Below, piece after piece: positions 57,341 to 64,000 of a stretch of 64,000 nucleotides of DNA (positions are counted from its first letter, which is position 1; every line of letters starts with the position of its first letter). The translations under genes and the position numbers were made by a program. Where the stretch lies: the NCBI GenBank assembly GCA_965284315.1, contig OZ260072.1, forward strand, positions 1,674,001-1,738,000, in the 5' to 3' direction. The notes beneath the pieces were generated by a model. That model saw only the letters and a program-made list of their open reading frames with translations, did not search any database and was not told the DNA's origin. The DNA comes from PCRC01 sp017848435. GTDB taxonomy: Bacteria; Pseudomonadota; Gammaproteobacteria; Burkholderiales; Burkholderiaceae_C.

Positions 57341-58569
57341 GGTAAAAGTCCTTGTGCCTGGTTGAGGCGCGCAGTGGCGCGGTGCAGTTCGGTGCGTGCC
57401 CGTGCAAGGGCCAGTTCCGCCTCGAACCGCTCGTTCTCGGCGCGCAACCGGGTGGGCAGGTCGCTTTCGCCGAGCCGGTAAGACGTCGCAATCAGGGCCA
57501 GCACCTCCGCGTTCAGCGCTTGCCGTTCGGCTGCCAGGGTGAATGCGCGTTGGGCGGCCTGCAGCCCCTGGTGGGCACCGGCGACCTCGGCCTGAACTTG
57601 CCGGCTGGTGGCGTCGCTTTCGGCCCATGCGGTGTCGAGTTCTGCACGCGCTGCCGCCAGGCGTGGTGCGTTGCGCTGGTCACCGCCAAACGGGATGCGC
57701 ACCGACAAGCGGACCGCGGTCTGTGCACCCTCTCCCGCAACCGACCGCTCCCGGGCCAGCCCCACCCCCAGTTCCAGCGGGTCGCGGCTGTCGGCCTCGG
57801 TGAGTGCCAGGCGGGCGCTGGCCGCATGCACCTTGGTTTCAGCCGCGTGGGCCAGCGGGTGACTGCCCGTGGCCGGTGGTTGGACGGCCTCTTCTGGGGG
57901 CGCAAACTGCGCCAGCCCCGTCAGTGAATGCCACTGGCCCTGCAGTTGCGCCAGCGCCGCTTCGGATTGCGCCAGCAGTGCCGCTGCTTGCCTTGCCGCC
58001 GCCTCGGCCAGTAAGGCGTCGATGCGTGCGGCATCGCCCGCTGTGACACGGCGTTGCACATCTTGCGCCAGTGCCTGGGCCTCGGTTTGCTTGCGCAATG
58101 CCAACGCGCACTCCAGGCGGGCCAGCGCGGCGTTGGCCGCCAGCTCACGCACCTGCGCCGCCACAGCCAGCCTGGCCGTGCGCTGCTGGCTCTCAAAGGC
58201 CGTGCGTTCGGCGACAACCTGCGCGGCGGTGGCGCCCCGCACGCCCGGGTGCCACAGCGGCAGGCCCAGCTCGGCTTCGTACTCGCGCAACCCGAGGTTG
58301 GAGGCCAGGCGGTCGTTGCGGTGGGCCAGCGTCAGATTGGGTGGGCTGGACAGCAGCGCTTCAGTGGCGCGCTGGCGGGCGTCCAGCTCGGCCTGCCGGT
58401 TCGCAAAAGCACGCGCGTTGGGGCTCAGTGACCATGCCGCGTCCAATGCCGCAGCCAGCGTCGGGGTTTGCGCGACCTGCGCGTGGGTGGCGGCGGATAA
58501 GAAGACCAGCAGCGCCGCGCAACACGCCTGCCATGGCCCTGGTGAGGGGAATGGGAAATGGATCAACAC
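57337..58569 (-). CDS. czcC: Outer-membrane efflux factor, CzcC/TolC family
   Basis: A 410-residue TolC-type protein with a signal peptide (LLVFLSAATHA), two homologous repeats of long Ala/Leu/Arg helices (for example ALARLECALALRKQTEAQALAQ) and a Gly/Pro strand region between them. It forms the outer-membrane exit duct. The start is GTG 58569. No lipobox is seen. Confidence 0.88.
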   Translation of the reverse strand: MLIHFPFPSPGPWQACCAALLVFLSAATHAQVAQTPTLAAALDAAWSLSPNARAFANRQAELDARQRATEALLSSPPNLTLAHRNDRLASNLGLREYEAELGLPLWHPGVRGATAAQVVAERTAFESQQRTARLAVAAQVRELAANAALARLECALALRKQTEAQALAQDVQRRVTAGDAARIDALLAEAAARQAAALLAQSEAALAQLQGQWHSLTGLAQFAPPEEAVQPPATGSHPLAHAAETKVHAASARLALTEADSRDPLELGVGLARERSVAGEGAQTAVRLSVRIPFGGDQRNAPRLAAARAELDTAWAESDATSRQVQAEVAGAHQGLQAAQRAFTLAAERQALNAEVLALIATSYRLGESDLPTRLRAENERFEAELALARARTELHRATARLNQAQGLLP

Positions 58570-58655
58570 CGGGTTCTCCGAAGTGGGTCAACAACTTCGG
58601 TGAAGCTCCAAGCAGCAGTGGGTGGCCCCACTGGGTGAGGGGCGGATCGGACGGC

Positions 58656-59027
58656 TTAAAGATTCACCACGACGGGGGTCGTGGCGGCCCATTTGGGGCG
58701 TTCAATCCTGGCGGGCGGGCCAGAAGGCAGGTGTTCGTGCGCACGGGGCCCGGCCAACCCGGCAACGGGGGTGTTCAGCCACGTAGGCGGGTTGTCGGTG
58801 CCAAGGCCCACCACTGTGGTGTGGTGGGTGTGGTTGTCGTGGCAGGCGTGCGATGTGCCGTCGGCGTGGCAATCGTCACAGAGCGTGGCGATTTCCAGGA
58901 CGGTGGCGGCCACCGGCCCATGGCCATGCACGACCGCATGGCCGGCTTCTGCGGTCGCGTGCGCGCTGGCCCAGCCCATTTGCAGGGACTGGAACAAGAA
59001 CACGGCAATGACCAGAGCGCGCAGCAC
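58656..59027 (-). CDS. czcI: CzcI-like small periplasmic protein
   Basis: About 123 residues from a GTG at 59027 (start uncertain): a signal peptide (VIAVFLFQSLQMGWASA) and a Cys/His-rich segment LCDDCHADGTSHACHDNHTHH that should bind metal, then a Pro-rich tail. Position ahead of czcC and general form fit CzcI, a regulator of Czc efflux. The frame is open further upstream without coding character. Confidence 0.65.
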   Translation of the reverse strand: MLRALVIAVFLFQSLQMGWASAHATAEAGHAVVHGHGPVAATVLEIATLCDDCHADGTSHACHDNHTHHTTVVGLGTDNPPTWLNTPVAGLAGPRAHEHLPSGPPARIERPKWAATTPVVVNL

Positions 59028-59160
59028 GGGGCGATGATAAAGCGCGGGCGAGTAGGTCCATGCGCCGTGGGGGCATACCAAGGATTGGCTGTCAGATGGC
59101 AGGTTGAGCCAGGGTTGACTTTGTTGGCACGGACACCGCTTGCACGCGCGTGGGCCCCGT

Positions 59161-59200
59161 GGTTTAATCCTACCTAACAAATGTTAGGTAGGATTAAACC
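59161..59200 (+). promoter_or_regulatory. 40-bp perfect palindrome before the acyl-CoA operon, likely TetR operator
   Basis: GGTTTAATCCTACCTAACA (59161-59179) and TGTTAGGTAGGATTAAACC (59182-59200) are exact reverse complements with AA between. The right arm contains the AGGA that serves the ATG at 59202. So the site may act both as DNA operator for the TetR protein at 60388 and as an RNA hairpin hiding the ribosome site. Confidence 0.75.
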
Positions 59201-59201
59201 C

Positions 59202-60368
59202 ATGACCGCTCGCACCCCGCTCCACGAAAAATTCCCTTACTTCACACCGGAACACGAAATGCTGCGCGAGACGGTGCAGCGCTTTGTGGCCGAGCGGGTC
59301 GCGCCGTTTGCCGACGCCTGGGAAGAGGCCGGCATGGTGCCGCGCGCGGTGCTGCGCGAGATGGGCGACCTGGGGCTGCTGGGCGTGCGGTTTGAATCCG
59401 AGTACGGCGGCAGCGAGCTGGACACCTTGTCCACCGTGGTGCTGGCGGAAGAGCTGGGCCGTTCCACGTATGGCGGTTTCGCCATCACCGTGCTGGTGCA
59501 CACCGACATGGCGGCGCCGCACATCCACCATGCGGGCAATGCGGAGCAGAAGCAGCGCTTCATGCCCGACATCGTGGCCGGCAAGCGCATTGCCGCCGTG
59601 GCCATGACCGAACCCGATGCGGGCTCTGATCTCGCCTCGATGCGCACCACCGCCCGGCGCGACGGCGACCACTGGGTGCTGAACGGTGCCAAGACCTACA
59701 TCACCAACGGCGTGCACGGCGAGATTTTCTTTGTTGCCGCCAAGACCGGCGAAGCCGGCCGCAACCACCAGATTTCGATGTTCATCGTTGAAAAAGGCAC
59801 GCCTGGCTTCAACGTGGCGCGGCCTTTGAAGAAACACGGCTGGCTGTCCAGCGACACTGCCGAGCTGTCGTTTGAGAACTGCCGCATCCCGGCCAACAAC
59901 CTGCTGGGCGAGGAACACAAAGGCTTTTACGCGCTGGTGAAGAACCTGCAGAACGAGCGCATCGTGTTGGCTGCGCAGGCCATGGGCGAAGCGAGCAAAG
60001 CCATTGAGCTGGCGATGGACTGGGTCACCCAGCGCAAGGCGTTTGGCGCCACGCTGTGGGACAAGCAGGCCATTCGCCACCGACTGGCCATGCTGAACGC
60101 CCGCGTCGAAGCCGCCAAAGCCTTGATCTACAACACCGCCTGGCGCGACGCGCAAAAACACGTGGTGGTGGCAGAGGCCTCGATGCTCAAGGCGCTGTGC
60201 GGCGAACTGGTGAACGAGGTGATGTACGACTGCGTGCAGTTCCACGGCGGCATGGGCTACATCCGCGAGTCGGCCATTGAGCGCATGAGCCGCGACGCGC
60301 GCATCCAGTCCATCGGCGGTGGCGCCACCGAGGTGATGCTGGACGAAATCGCCAAGCGCATGCGCTGA
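59202..60368 (+). CDS. Acyl-CoA dehydrogenase (isovaleryl/citronellyl-CoA type active site)
   Basis: A 388-residue flavoprotein with the FAD/substrate segments AVAMTEPDAGSDLASM, SFENCRIPANNLLG and QFHGGMGYIRESAIERMSRDARIQSIGGGATEVM. In most family members the catalytic Glu lies in the final EGT motif; here that is GGGAT. A Glu is instead present at Glu252 in QNERIVLA, the place used by isovaleryl-CoA dehydrogenase, which hints at branched acyl-CoA substrates. It heads an operon with a TetR regulator and a two-subunit acyl-CoA carboxylase. Confidence 0.9.
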   Translation: MTARTPLHEKFPYFTPEHEMLRETVQRFVAERVAPFADAWEEAGMVPRAVLREMGDLGLLGVRFESEYGGSELDTLSTVVLAEELGRSTYGGFAITVLVHTDMAAPHIHHAGNAEQKQRFMPDIVAGKRIAAVAMTEPDAGSDLASMRTTARRDGDHWVLNGAKTYITNGVHGEIFFVAAKTGEAGRNHQISMFIVEKGTPGFNVARPLKKHGWLSSDTAELSFENCRIPANNLLGEEHKGFYALVKNLQNERIVLAAQAMGEASKAIELAMDWVTQRKAFGATLWDKQAIRHRLAMLNARVEAAKALIYNTAWRDAQKHVVVAEASMLKALCGELVNEVMYDCVQFHGGMGYIRESAIERMSRDARIQSIGGGATEVMLDEIAKRMR

Positions 60369-60387
60369 ACGGCGTTCGGTAAACGCC

Positions 60388-61062
60388 ATGGCCACCCTGT
60401 TAAAACGCACCGCCACCGCGAGCCCCGACACGCCCGAGGGTGTGGCGCCCGACTCGCGCCAGATGATCCTGGAAACCGCCGCGCGCCTGTTCCGCCGCGA
60501 CGGCTATGCCGCCACCACACTGCGCGCCATTGCGGCCGATTGCGACATGAAGGCCGGCAGCATTTATTACCACTTCGCGTCCAAGGACGTGATCGTGGCC
60601 GAGGTGCTGGACATCGGCGTGCGGCGCGTGTTCGACGCCGTCAAGCAGGCGGTGGACGCGCTGCCGCCCGGCACCGGGCTGGCCGACACGTTGCGCTGCG
60701 CCATCGAGACGCACCTGCGCGCACTGCTGCTGGCGCACGACTTCACCTCGGCCAACATCCGCATCCTTGGGCAGGTGCCCTTGCCGGTGCGCGAGGCGCA
60801 CCGCGCGCTGCGCCGCCGCTACGAGCGTTACTGGGCCACGCTGCTGGAAGGTTTGCGCCAGCGCGGCGAGATCCGCGCCGGCAGCGACCTGAACCGCACC
60901 GTGTTTTTTCTGTTCGGCGCGATGAACTGGGCCACCGAGTGGTACGACGAGCGCAAATCGCCGCTGGCCGTGGTGGCCAGCGAACTGGCCGACCTGGTGG
61001 CCCACGGCCTGCACAGCCACGACAACACCACCGGCCAGCCAAAGCCCACAGGATTGACATGA
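60388..61062 (+). CDS. TetR-family transcriptional regulator
   Basis: A 224-residue regulator with an N-terminal TetR helix-turn-helix (ETAARLFRRDGYAATTLRAIAADCDMKAGSIYYHFASKD) and a helical ligand domain. An N-terminal 25-residue Thr/Pro-rich tail precedes it. It lies inside the operon, 19 bp behind the dehydrogenase gene and overlapping the carboxylase gene by ATGA. It probably represses its own operon at the 59161-59200 palindrome and is released by an acyl-CoA. Confidence 0.9.
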   Translation: MATLLKRTATASPDTPEGVAPDSRQMILETAARLFRRDGYAATTLRAIAADCDMKAGSIYYHFASKDVIVAEVLDIGVRRVFDAVKQAVDALPPGTGLADTLRCAIETHLRALLLAHDFTSANIRILGQVPLPVREAHRALRRRYERYWATLLEGLRQRGEIRAGSDLNRTVFFLFGAMNWATEWYDERKSPLAVVASELADLVAHGLHSHDNTTGQPKPTGLT

Positions 61063-62669
61063 GCGCCACTTCCAAAATCAATATCCGCAGTGCGGCCTTC
61101 AAGAACAACCAGCAAAGCTACAGCGGCATGCTGGCCACGCTGCGCGAGCGCATGGCCTGGGCGGTGCGCGGCGGCGGCGACAAGCTGGTGCAGCGGCACA
61201 TTGCCCGCGGCAAGCTGCCGGTGCGCGAGCGCATTGATTTGCTGCTCGACGTCGGCTCGCCCTTCCTGGAAATCGCGCCGCTGGCCGGCTGGGGCCTGTA
61301 CAACAACGAGGTGCCATCGGCCGGTGCGGTGGCGGGCATTGGCATCGTCGAAGGCCAGCACTGCATGGTGATTGCGAACGACGCCACGGTGAAGGGCGGC
61401 AGCTTCTTCAAGGAAACGGTGCGCAAGCATGTGCGGGCGCAAGAGATCGCGCTGCAAAACCGCCTGCCTTGTTTGTACCTGGTGGACTGTGGCGGGGCCT
61501 TCCTGCCCGAACAAGACCAGGTGTTCCCCGACTGGGGCCATTTCGGCACCACCTTCTTCAACCAGTGCCGCATGAGTGCCGAAGGCCTGCCGCAGTTGTC
61601 CGCCGTGTTCGGCGGCTGCACCGCAGGCGGCGCCTACATTCCGGCGCTGTCGGACGAGGCCATCATTGTGGAAGGCACTGGCCGCATCCACCTGGGTGGC
61701 CCGCCGATCGTCAAAGCCGCCATCAACGAGGTGGTGGACGGCGAAACCCTGGGCGGCGCCGGCATGCACACCCGCGTGTCGGGCGTGACCGACTACCTCG
61801 CCGCCGACGAGCACCAGGCCCTGGCCAAGCTGCGGCAGATCGTGCGGCACCTGAACATGCCGGCCGCCGCATCGCCACCGCCGCGCGACGTGCTGCCGCC
61901 GCGCTTCGATGCCGAAGAAATCCCCGGCATCGTCGGCACCGACCTGAAGCAGCCCTACGACGTGCGCGAGGTGCTGATCCGCCTGGTGGACGACAGCGAA
62001 CTGCAGGAGTTCAAGCCCGAGTACGGCGCCACATTGGTGTGTGCCACCGCGCACCTGCACGGCCGGCCGGTCGGCATTCTGGCCAACAACGGCGTGTTGT
62101 TCTCCGAGTCGTCGGTCAAGGGCGCGCATTTCATTGAGTTGTGCAACCAACGCAACATCCCGCTGCTGTTTTTGCAGAACATCACCGGCTTCATGGTCGG
62201 CACCGAGGCGGAGCGCGGTGGCATTGCCAAGCATTCGGCCAAGTTGGTGTACGCCATGGCCACCGCGCGCGTGCCACGCCTCACGGTGCTGATTGGCGGC
62301 TCTTACGGCGCGGGCAACTACGGCATGTGTGGCCGTGGTTTTGCGCCCAACTTTCTGTTCGCCTGGCCGAACTCGCGCATCGCCACCATGAGCCCGGAAG
62401 TGGCGACCACGGTGCTGACCGAGCTGCGCAAAGGTTCGCTCAAGGGCGCGGGCAACGAAGCCGAAATGGCCGCTGACCTGTCCAACATTGCACGCGAGAC
62501 CACCGAGCAATTCACCCGCCAGAGCGACCCCTACTACGCCACCGCCCGGTTGTGGGACGACGGCATCATCGAGCCCACCCAAACCCGCGACGTGCTGGGC
62601 CTGTGCCTGCAGCTGCTGGCGCAAGCCACGCCCCGGGCCACCGGCCCTTCCCCTGTGTTCAGGATGTAA
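61059..62669 (+). CDS. Acyl-CoA carboxylase beta subunit (carboxyltransferase)
   Basis: A 536-residue crotonase-like carboxyltransferase of the methylcrotonyl/geranyl-CoA carboxylase type: CGGAFLPEQDQVFPD, VFGGCTAGGAYIPALSDE, FLQNITGFMVGTEAERGGIAKH and GGSYGAGNYGMCGRGFAPNFLF. It moves CO2 from biotin to a 3-methyl-enoyl-CoA. Leucine (LiuB) and acyclic-terpene (AtuC) roles cannot be separated by eye; the context gene is a branched-type acyl-CoA dehydrogenase. Confidence 0.9.
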   Translation: MSATSKINIRSAAFKNNQQSYSGMLATLRERMAWAVRGGGDKLVQRHIARGKLPVRERIDLLLDVGSPFLEIAPLAGWGLYNNEVPSAGAVAGIGIVEGQHCMVIANDATVKGGSFFKETVRKHVRAQEIALQNRLPCLYLVDCGGAFLPEQDQVFPDWGHFGTTFFNQCRMSAEGLPQLSAVFGGCTAGGAYIPALSDEAIIVEGTGRIHLGGPPIVKAAINEVVDGETLGGAGMHTRVSGVTDYLAADEHQALAKLRQIVRHLNMPAAASPPPRDVLPPRFDAEEIPGIVGTDLKQPYDVREVLIRLVDDSELQEFKPEYGATLVCATAHLHGRPVGILANNGVLFSESSVKGAHFIELCNQRNIPLLFLQNITGFMVGTEAERGGIAKHSAKLVYAMATARVPRLTVLIGGSYGAGNYGMCGRGFAPNFLFAWPNSRIATMSPEVATTVLTELRKGSLKGAGNEAEMAADLSNIARETTEQFTRQSDPYYATARLWDDGIIEPTQTRDVLGLCLQLLAQATPRATGPSPVFRM

Positions 62670-62674
62670 ACCCC

Positions 62675-64000
62675 ATGTTCCAACGCATCCTGATCGCCAA
62701 CCGCGGCGAAATCGCCTGCCGCATCATCCGCACCGCGCGCCGCATGGGCATCGAGACGGTGGCGGTGTTCTCCGAGGCCGACGCCGGCGCACGCCACGTG
62801 GCCGAGGCCGACTTTGCGGTGGCGATTGGCGCGGCCAGCGCCAGCGAATCGTATTTGCGGGCCGAACGCATCATCGAGGCGGCGGTGTCCAGCGGCGCGC
62901 AGGCCATCCACCCCGGCTACGGCTTCTTGTCGGAAAAGCTGGAGCTGATCGACGCCTGCGAGCAACACGGCATCCAGTTCGTCGGGCCGAACCGGCGCGC
63001 CATCGCGTCCATGGGCTCCAAGATCGAGAGCAAACGCATGGCGCGGGCGGCCGGCGTGGTGTGTGTGCCAGGCTACGACGAAGACGACCAGTCGCCCGCG
63101 CGCCTGCGCGACGAAGCCGTCAAGATCGGTTTCCCGTTGCTGATCAAGGCCAGCGCGGGCGGTGGCGGCAAGGGCATGCGCCGCGTCAACGCGGCCGACG
63201 AGTTCGACGCGATGCTGGCCCTGGCCCGCAAGGAAGCGCTGGCGTCGTTCGGCGACGAACGTGTGCTGCTGGAAAAATACATCGTCAACCCGCGCCACCT
63301 GGAAGTGCAGCTGGTGGGCGACCGCCACGGCCACCTGGTGCACCTGTTCGAGCGCGAGTGCTCCATCCAGCGCCGCTTCCAGAAAGTGATTGAAGAAGCG
63401 CCGGCCAACCACCTGCCCACGGCGGTGGCCGAGAAACTGTACGACGCCGCACTGCGCATGGGCCAGGTGATGGGCTACGACAACGCCGGCACGGTGGAGT
63501 TTGTGCTGGACGCCGACCAGGGCGACACCCCCTATTTCCTCGAAGTGAACACCCGCCTGCAGGTGGAGCACCCGGTGACCGAGCTGACCACCGGCATCGA
63601 CCTGGTGGAGTGGCAATTGCGTGTGGCCGCTGACGAAACACTGCCGCTGACGCAAAGCGAGATCAAACGCAGTGGCTGGGCGATGGAATGCCGGCTCAAT
63701 GCCGAAGAGCCTGAGCACGACTACCGTGCCAGCCTCGGCCCGTTGATTGGCTACGCCGAGCCCGACAAGCAGGCCGGTGTGCGCATTGACAGTGGCCTGC
63801 ACGCCGGCAGTGAGGTCACGCCCTACTACGACTCGATGTTGGCCAAGGTGATTGGTTTTGGCGCCACCCGCGCCGAAGCCGCTGCCCGTGTGCGCCTGGG
63901 TGTGGAACAGCTGCGGATTGAAGGCGTACGCACCAACGCCAGCCTGTTGCTGCAAATCCTGCAGCACCCCGAATTCAGCGCGGTGTTGACCACCCGTTTT
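62675..64000 (+). CDS. Acyl-CoA carboxylase alpha subunit (biotin carboxylase), partial
   Basis: The first 442 residues of a biotin carboxylase/biotin carrier subunit; the rest, with the biotin domain, lies beyond the right edge. Visible are FQRILIANRGEIACRI, the ATP-grasp glycine loop KASAGGGGKGMR, HLEVQLVGDRHG and EVNTRLQVEHPVTE. It carboxylates biotin with ATP and bicarbonate for the beta subunit encoded 5 bp upstream. Confidence 0.93.
   Translation, partial: MFQRILIANRGEIACRIIRTARRMGIETVAVFSEADAGARHVAEADFAVAIGAASASESYLRAERIIEAAVSSGAQAIHPGYGFLSEKLELIDACEQHGIQFVGPNRRAIASMGSKIESKRMARAAGVVCVPGYDEDDQSPARLRDEAVKIGFPLLIKASAGGGGKGMRRVNAADEFDAMLALARKEALASFGDERVLLEKYIVNPRHLEVQLVGDRHGHLVHLFERECSIQRRFQKVIEEAPANHLPTAVAEKLYDAALRMGQVMGYDNAGTVEFVLDADQGDTPYFLEVNTRLQVEHPVTELTTGIDLVEWQLRVAADETLPLTQSEIKRSGWAMECRLNAEEPEHDYRASLGPLIGYAEPDKQAGVRIDSGLHAGSEVTPYYDSMLAKVIGFGATRAEAAARVRLGVEQLRIEGVRTNASLLLQILQHPEFSAVLTTRF

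Overview
The window is a piece of a high-GC betaproteobacterial chromosome, most likely Burkholderiales, family Comamonadaceae (Rhodoferax/Hydrogenophaga/Polaromonas-like). The evidence is the gene order tRNA-Tyr/Gly/Thr-tuf-tRNA-Trp-secE-nusG-rplKAJL-rpoBC, the set rpe-gph-trpEGDC, the apaG-COG4389 pair, the NtrY/NtrX-like pair behind rsmB, and a dispersed intergenic repeat that looks familiar from this family. The genus is inferred, not proven.

Region 1 (1 to about 16.21 kb) is a defence island that continues beyond the left edge. From the left it holds the following. (a) A Wadjet-type SMC locus on the minus strand (WYL regulator, JetA, JetB, start of JetC), with an operator laid over a probably leaderless promoter. 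(b) An orphan minus-strand gene. (c) A two-gene plus-strand cassette: a divergent diadenylate-cyclase-like (DisA_N/DAC) protein overlapping a two-TM plus beta-barrel protein of the Cap15/2TM-beta effector type. (d) A minus-strand unit CapH-like HTH, CapP-like ImmA/IrrE peptidase and a CD-NTase with an AGS-C-like C-terminus. (e) Divergent from (d) across a perfect 22-bp palindrome, a type II CBASS operon: DUF2188 protein, patatin phospholipase CapV, CdnA/DncV cyclase, Cap2 (E2-E1) and Cap3 (JAMM). (f) A tandem pair of GSU2403-like nucleotidyltransferase-fold proteins in which the first copy has lost its catalytic Asp-x-Asp. The island ends inside a host MFS transporter gene that is truncated at about 16,212.

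Region 2 (16.2 to 32.5 kb) is housekeeping: pncC, pgpA, thiL, a YbdK-type glutamate-cysteine ligase, an antiporter, COG4389, apaG, rpe, a PTS IIA-like protein, gph, a chalcone-isomerase-like exported protein, trpEGDC preceded by a trpL leader peptide with Trp-Pro-Trp, and ung. Region 3 (32.5 to 46.7 kb) is the tRNA/tuf/secE/nusG/ribosomal protein/rpoBC block, with an L10 leader and processing or attenuation hairpins. Region 4 (46.7 to 52.1 kb) holds rsmB, a DUF4390 protein, an NtrY-like kinase, an NtrX-like regulator without an AAA+ domain, tRNA-Phe and tRNA-Gly. Region 5 (52.1 to 59.1 kb) is a minus-strand heavy-metal RND efflux operon (CzcI-like, CzcC, a His-rich membrane protein, CzcB, CzcA, a small exported protein). 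Region 6 (59.2 kb to the right edge) is an acyl-CoA catabolic operon (acyl-CoA dehydrogenase, TetR regulator, acyl-CoA carboxylase beta and alpha) behind a 40-bp perfect palindrome; the alpha subunit runs off the window.

The most novel candidate is the DAC-like/2TM-beta pair at 4741-5885. It has the logic of CBASS or Panoptes (nucleotide-signal synthase plus membrane effector), but the synthase belongs to the DisA_N fold rather than the CD-NTase or mCpol folds. It sits beside two CD-NTases and a pair of NTase-fold proteins, so up to four different nucleotide-handling enzymes lie within about 11 kb.
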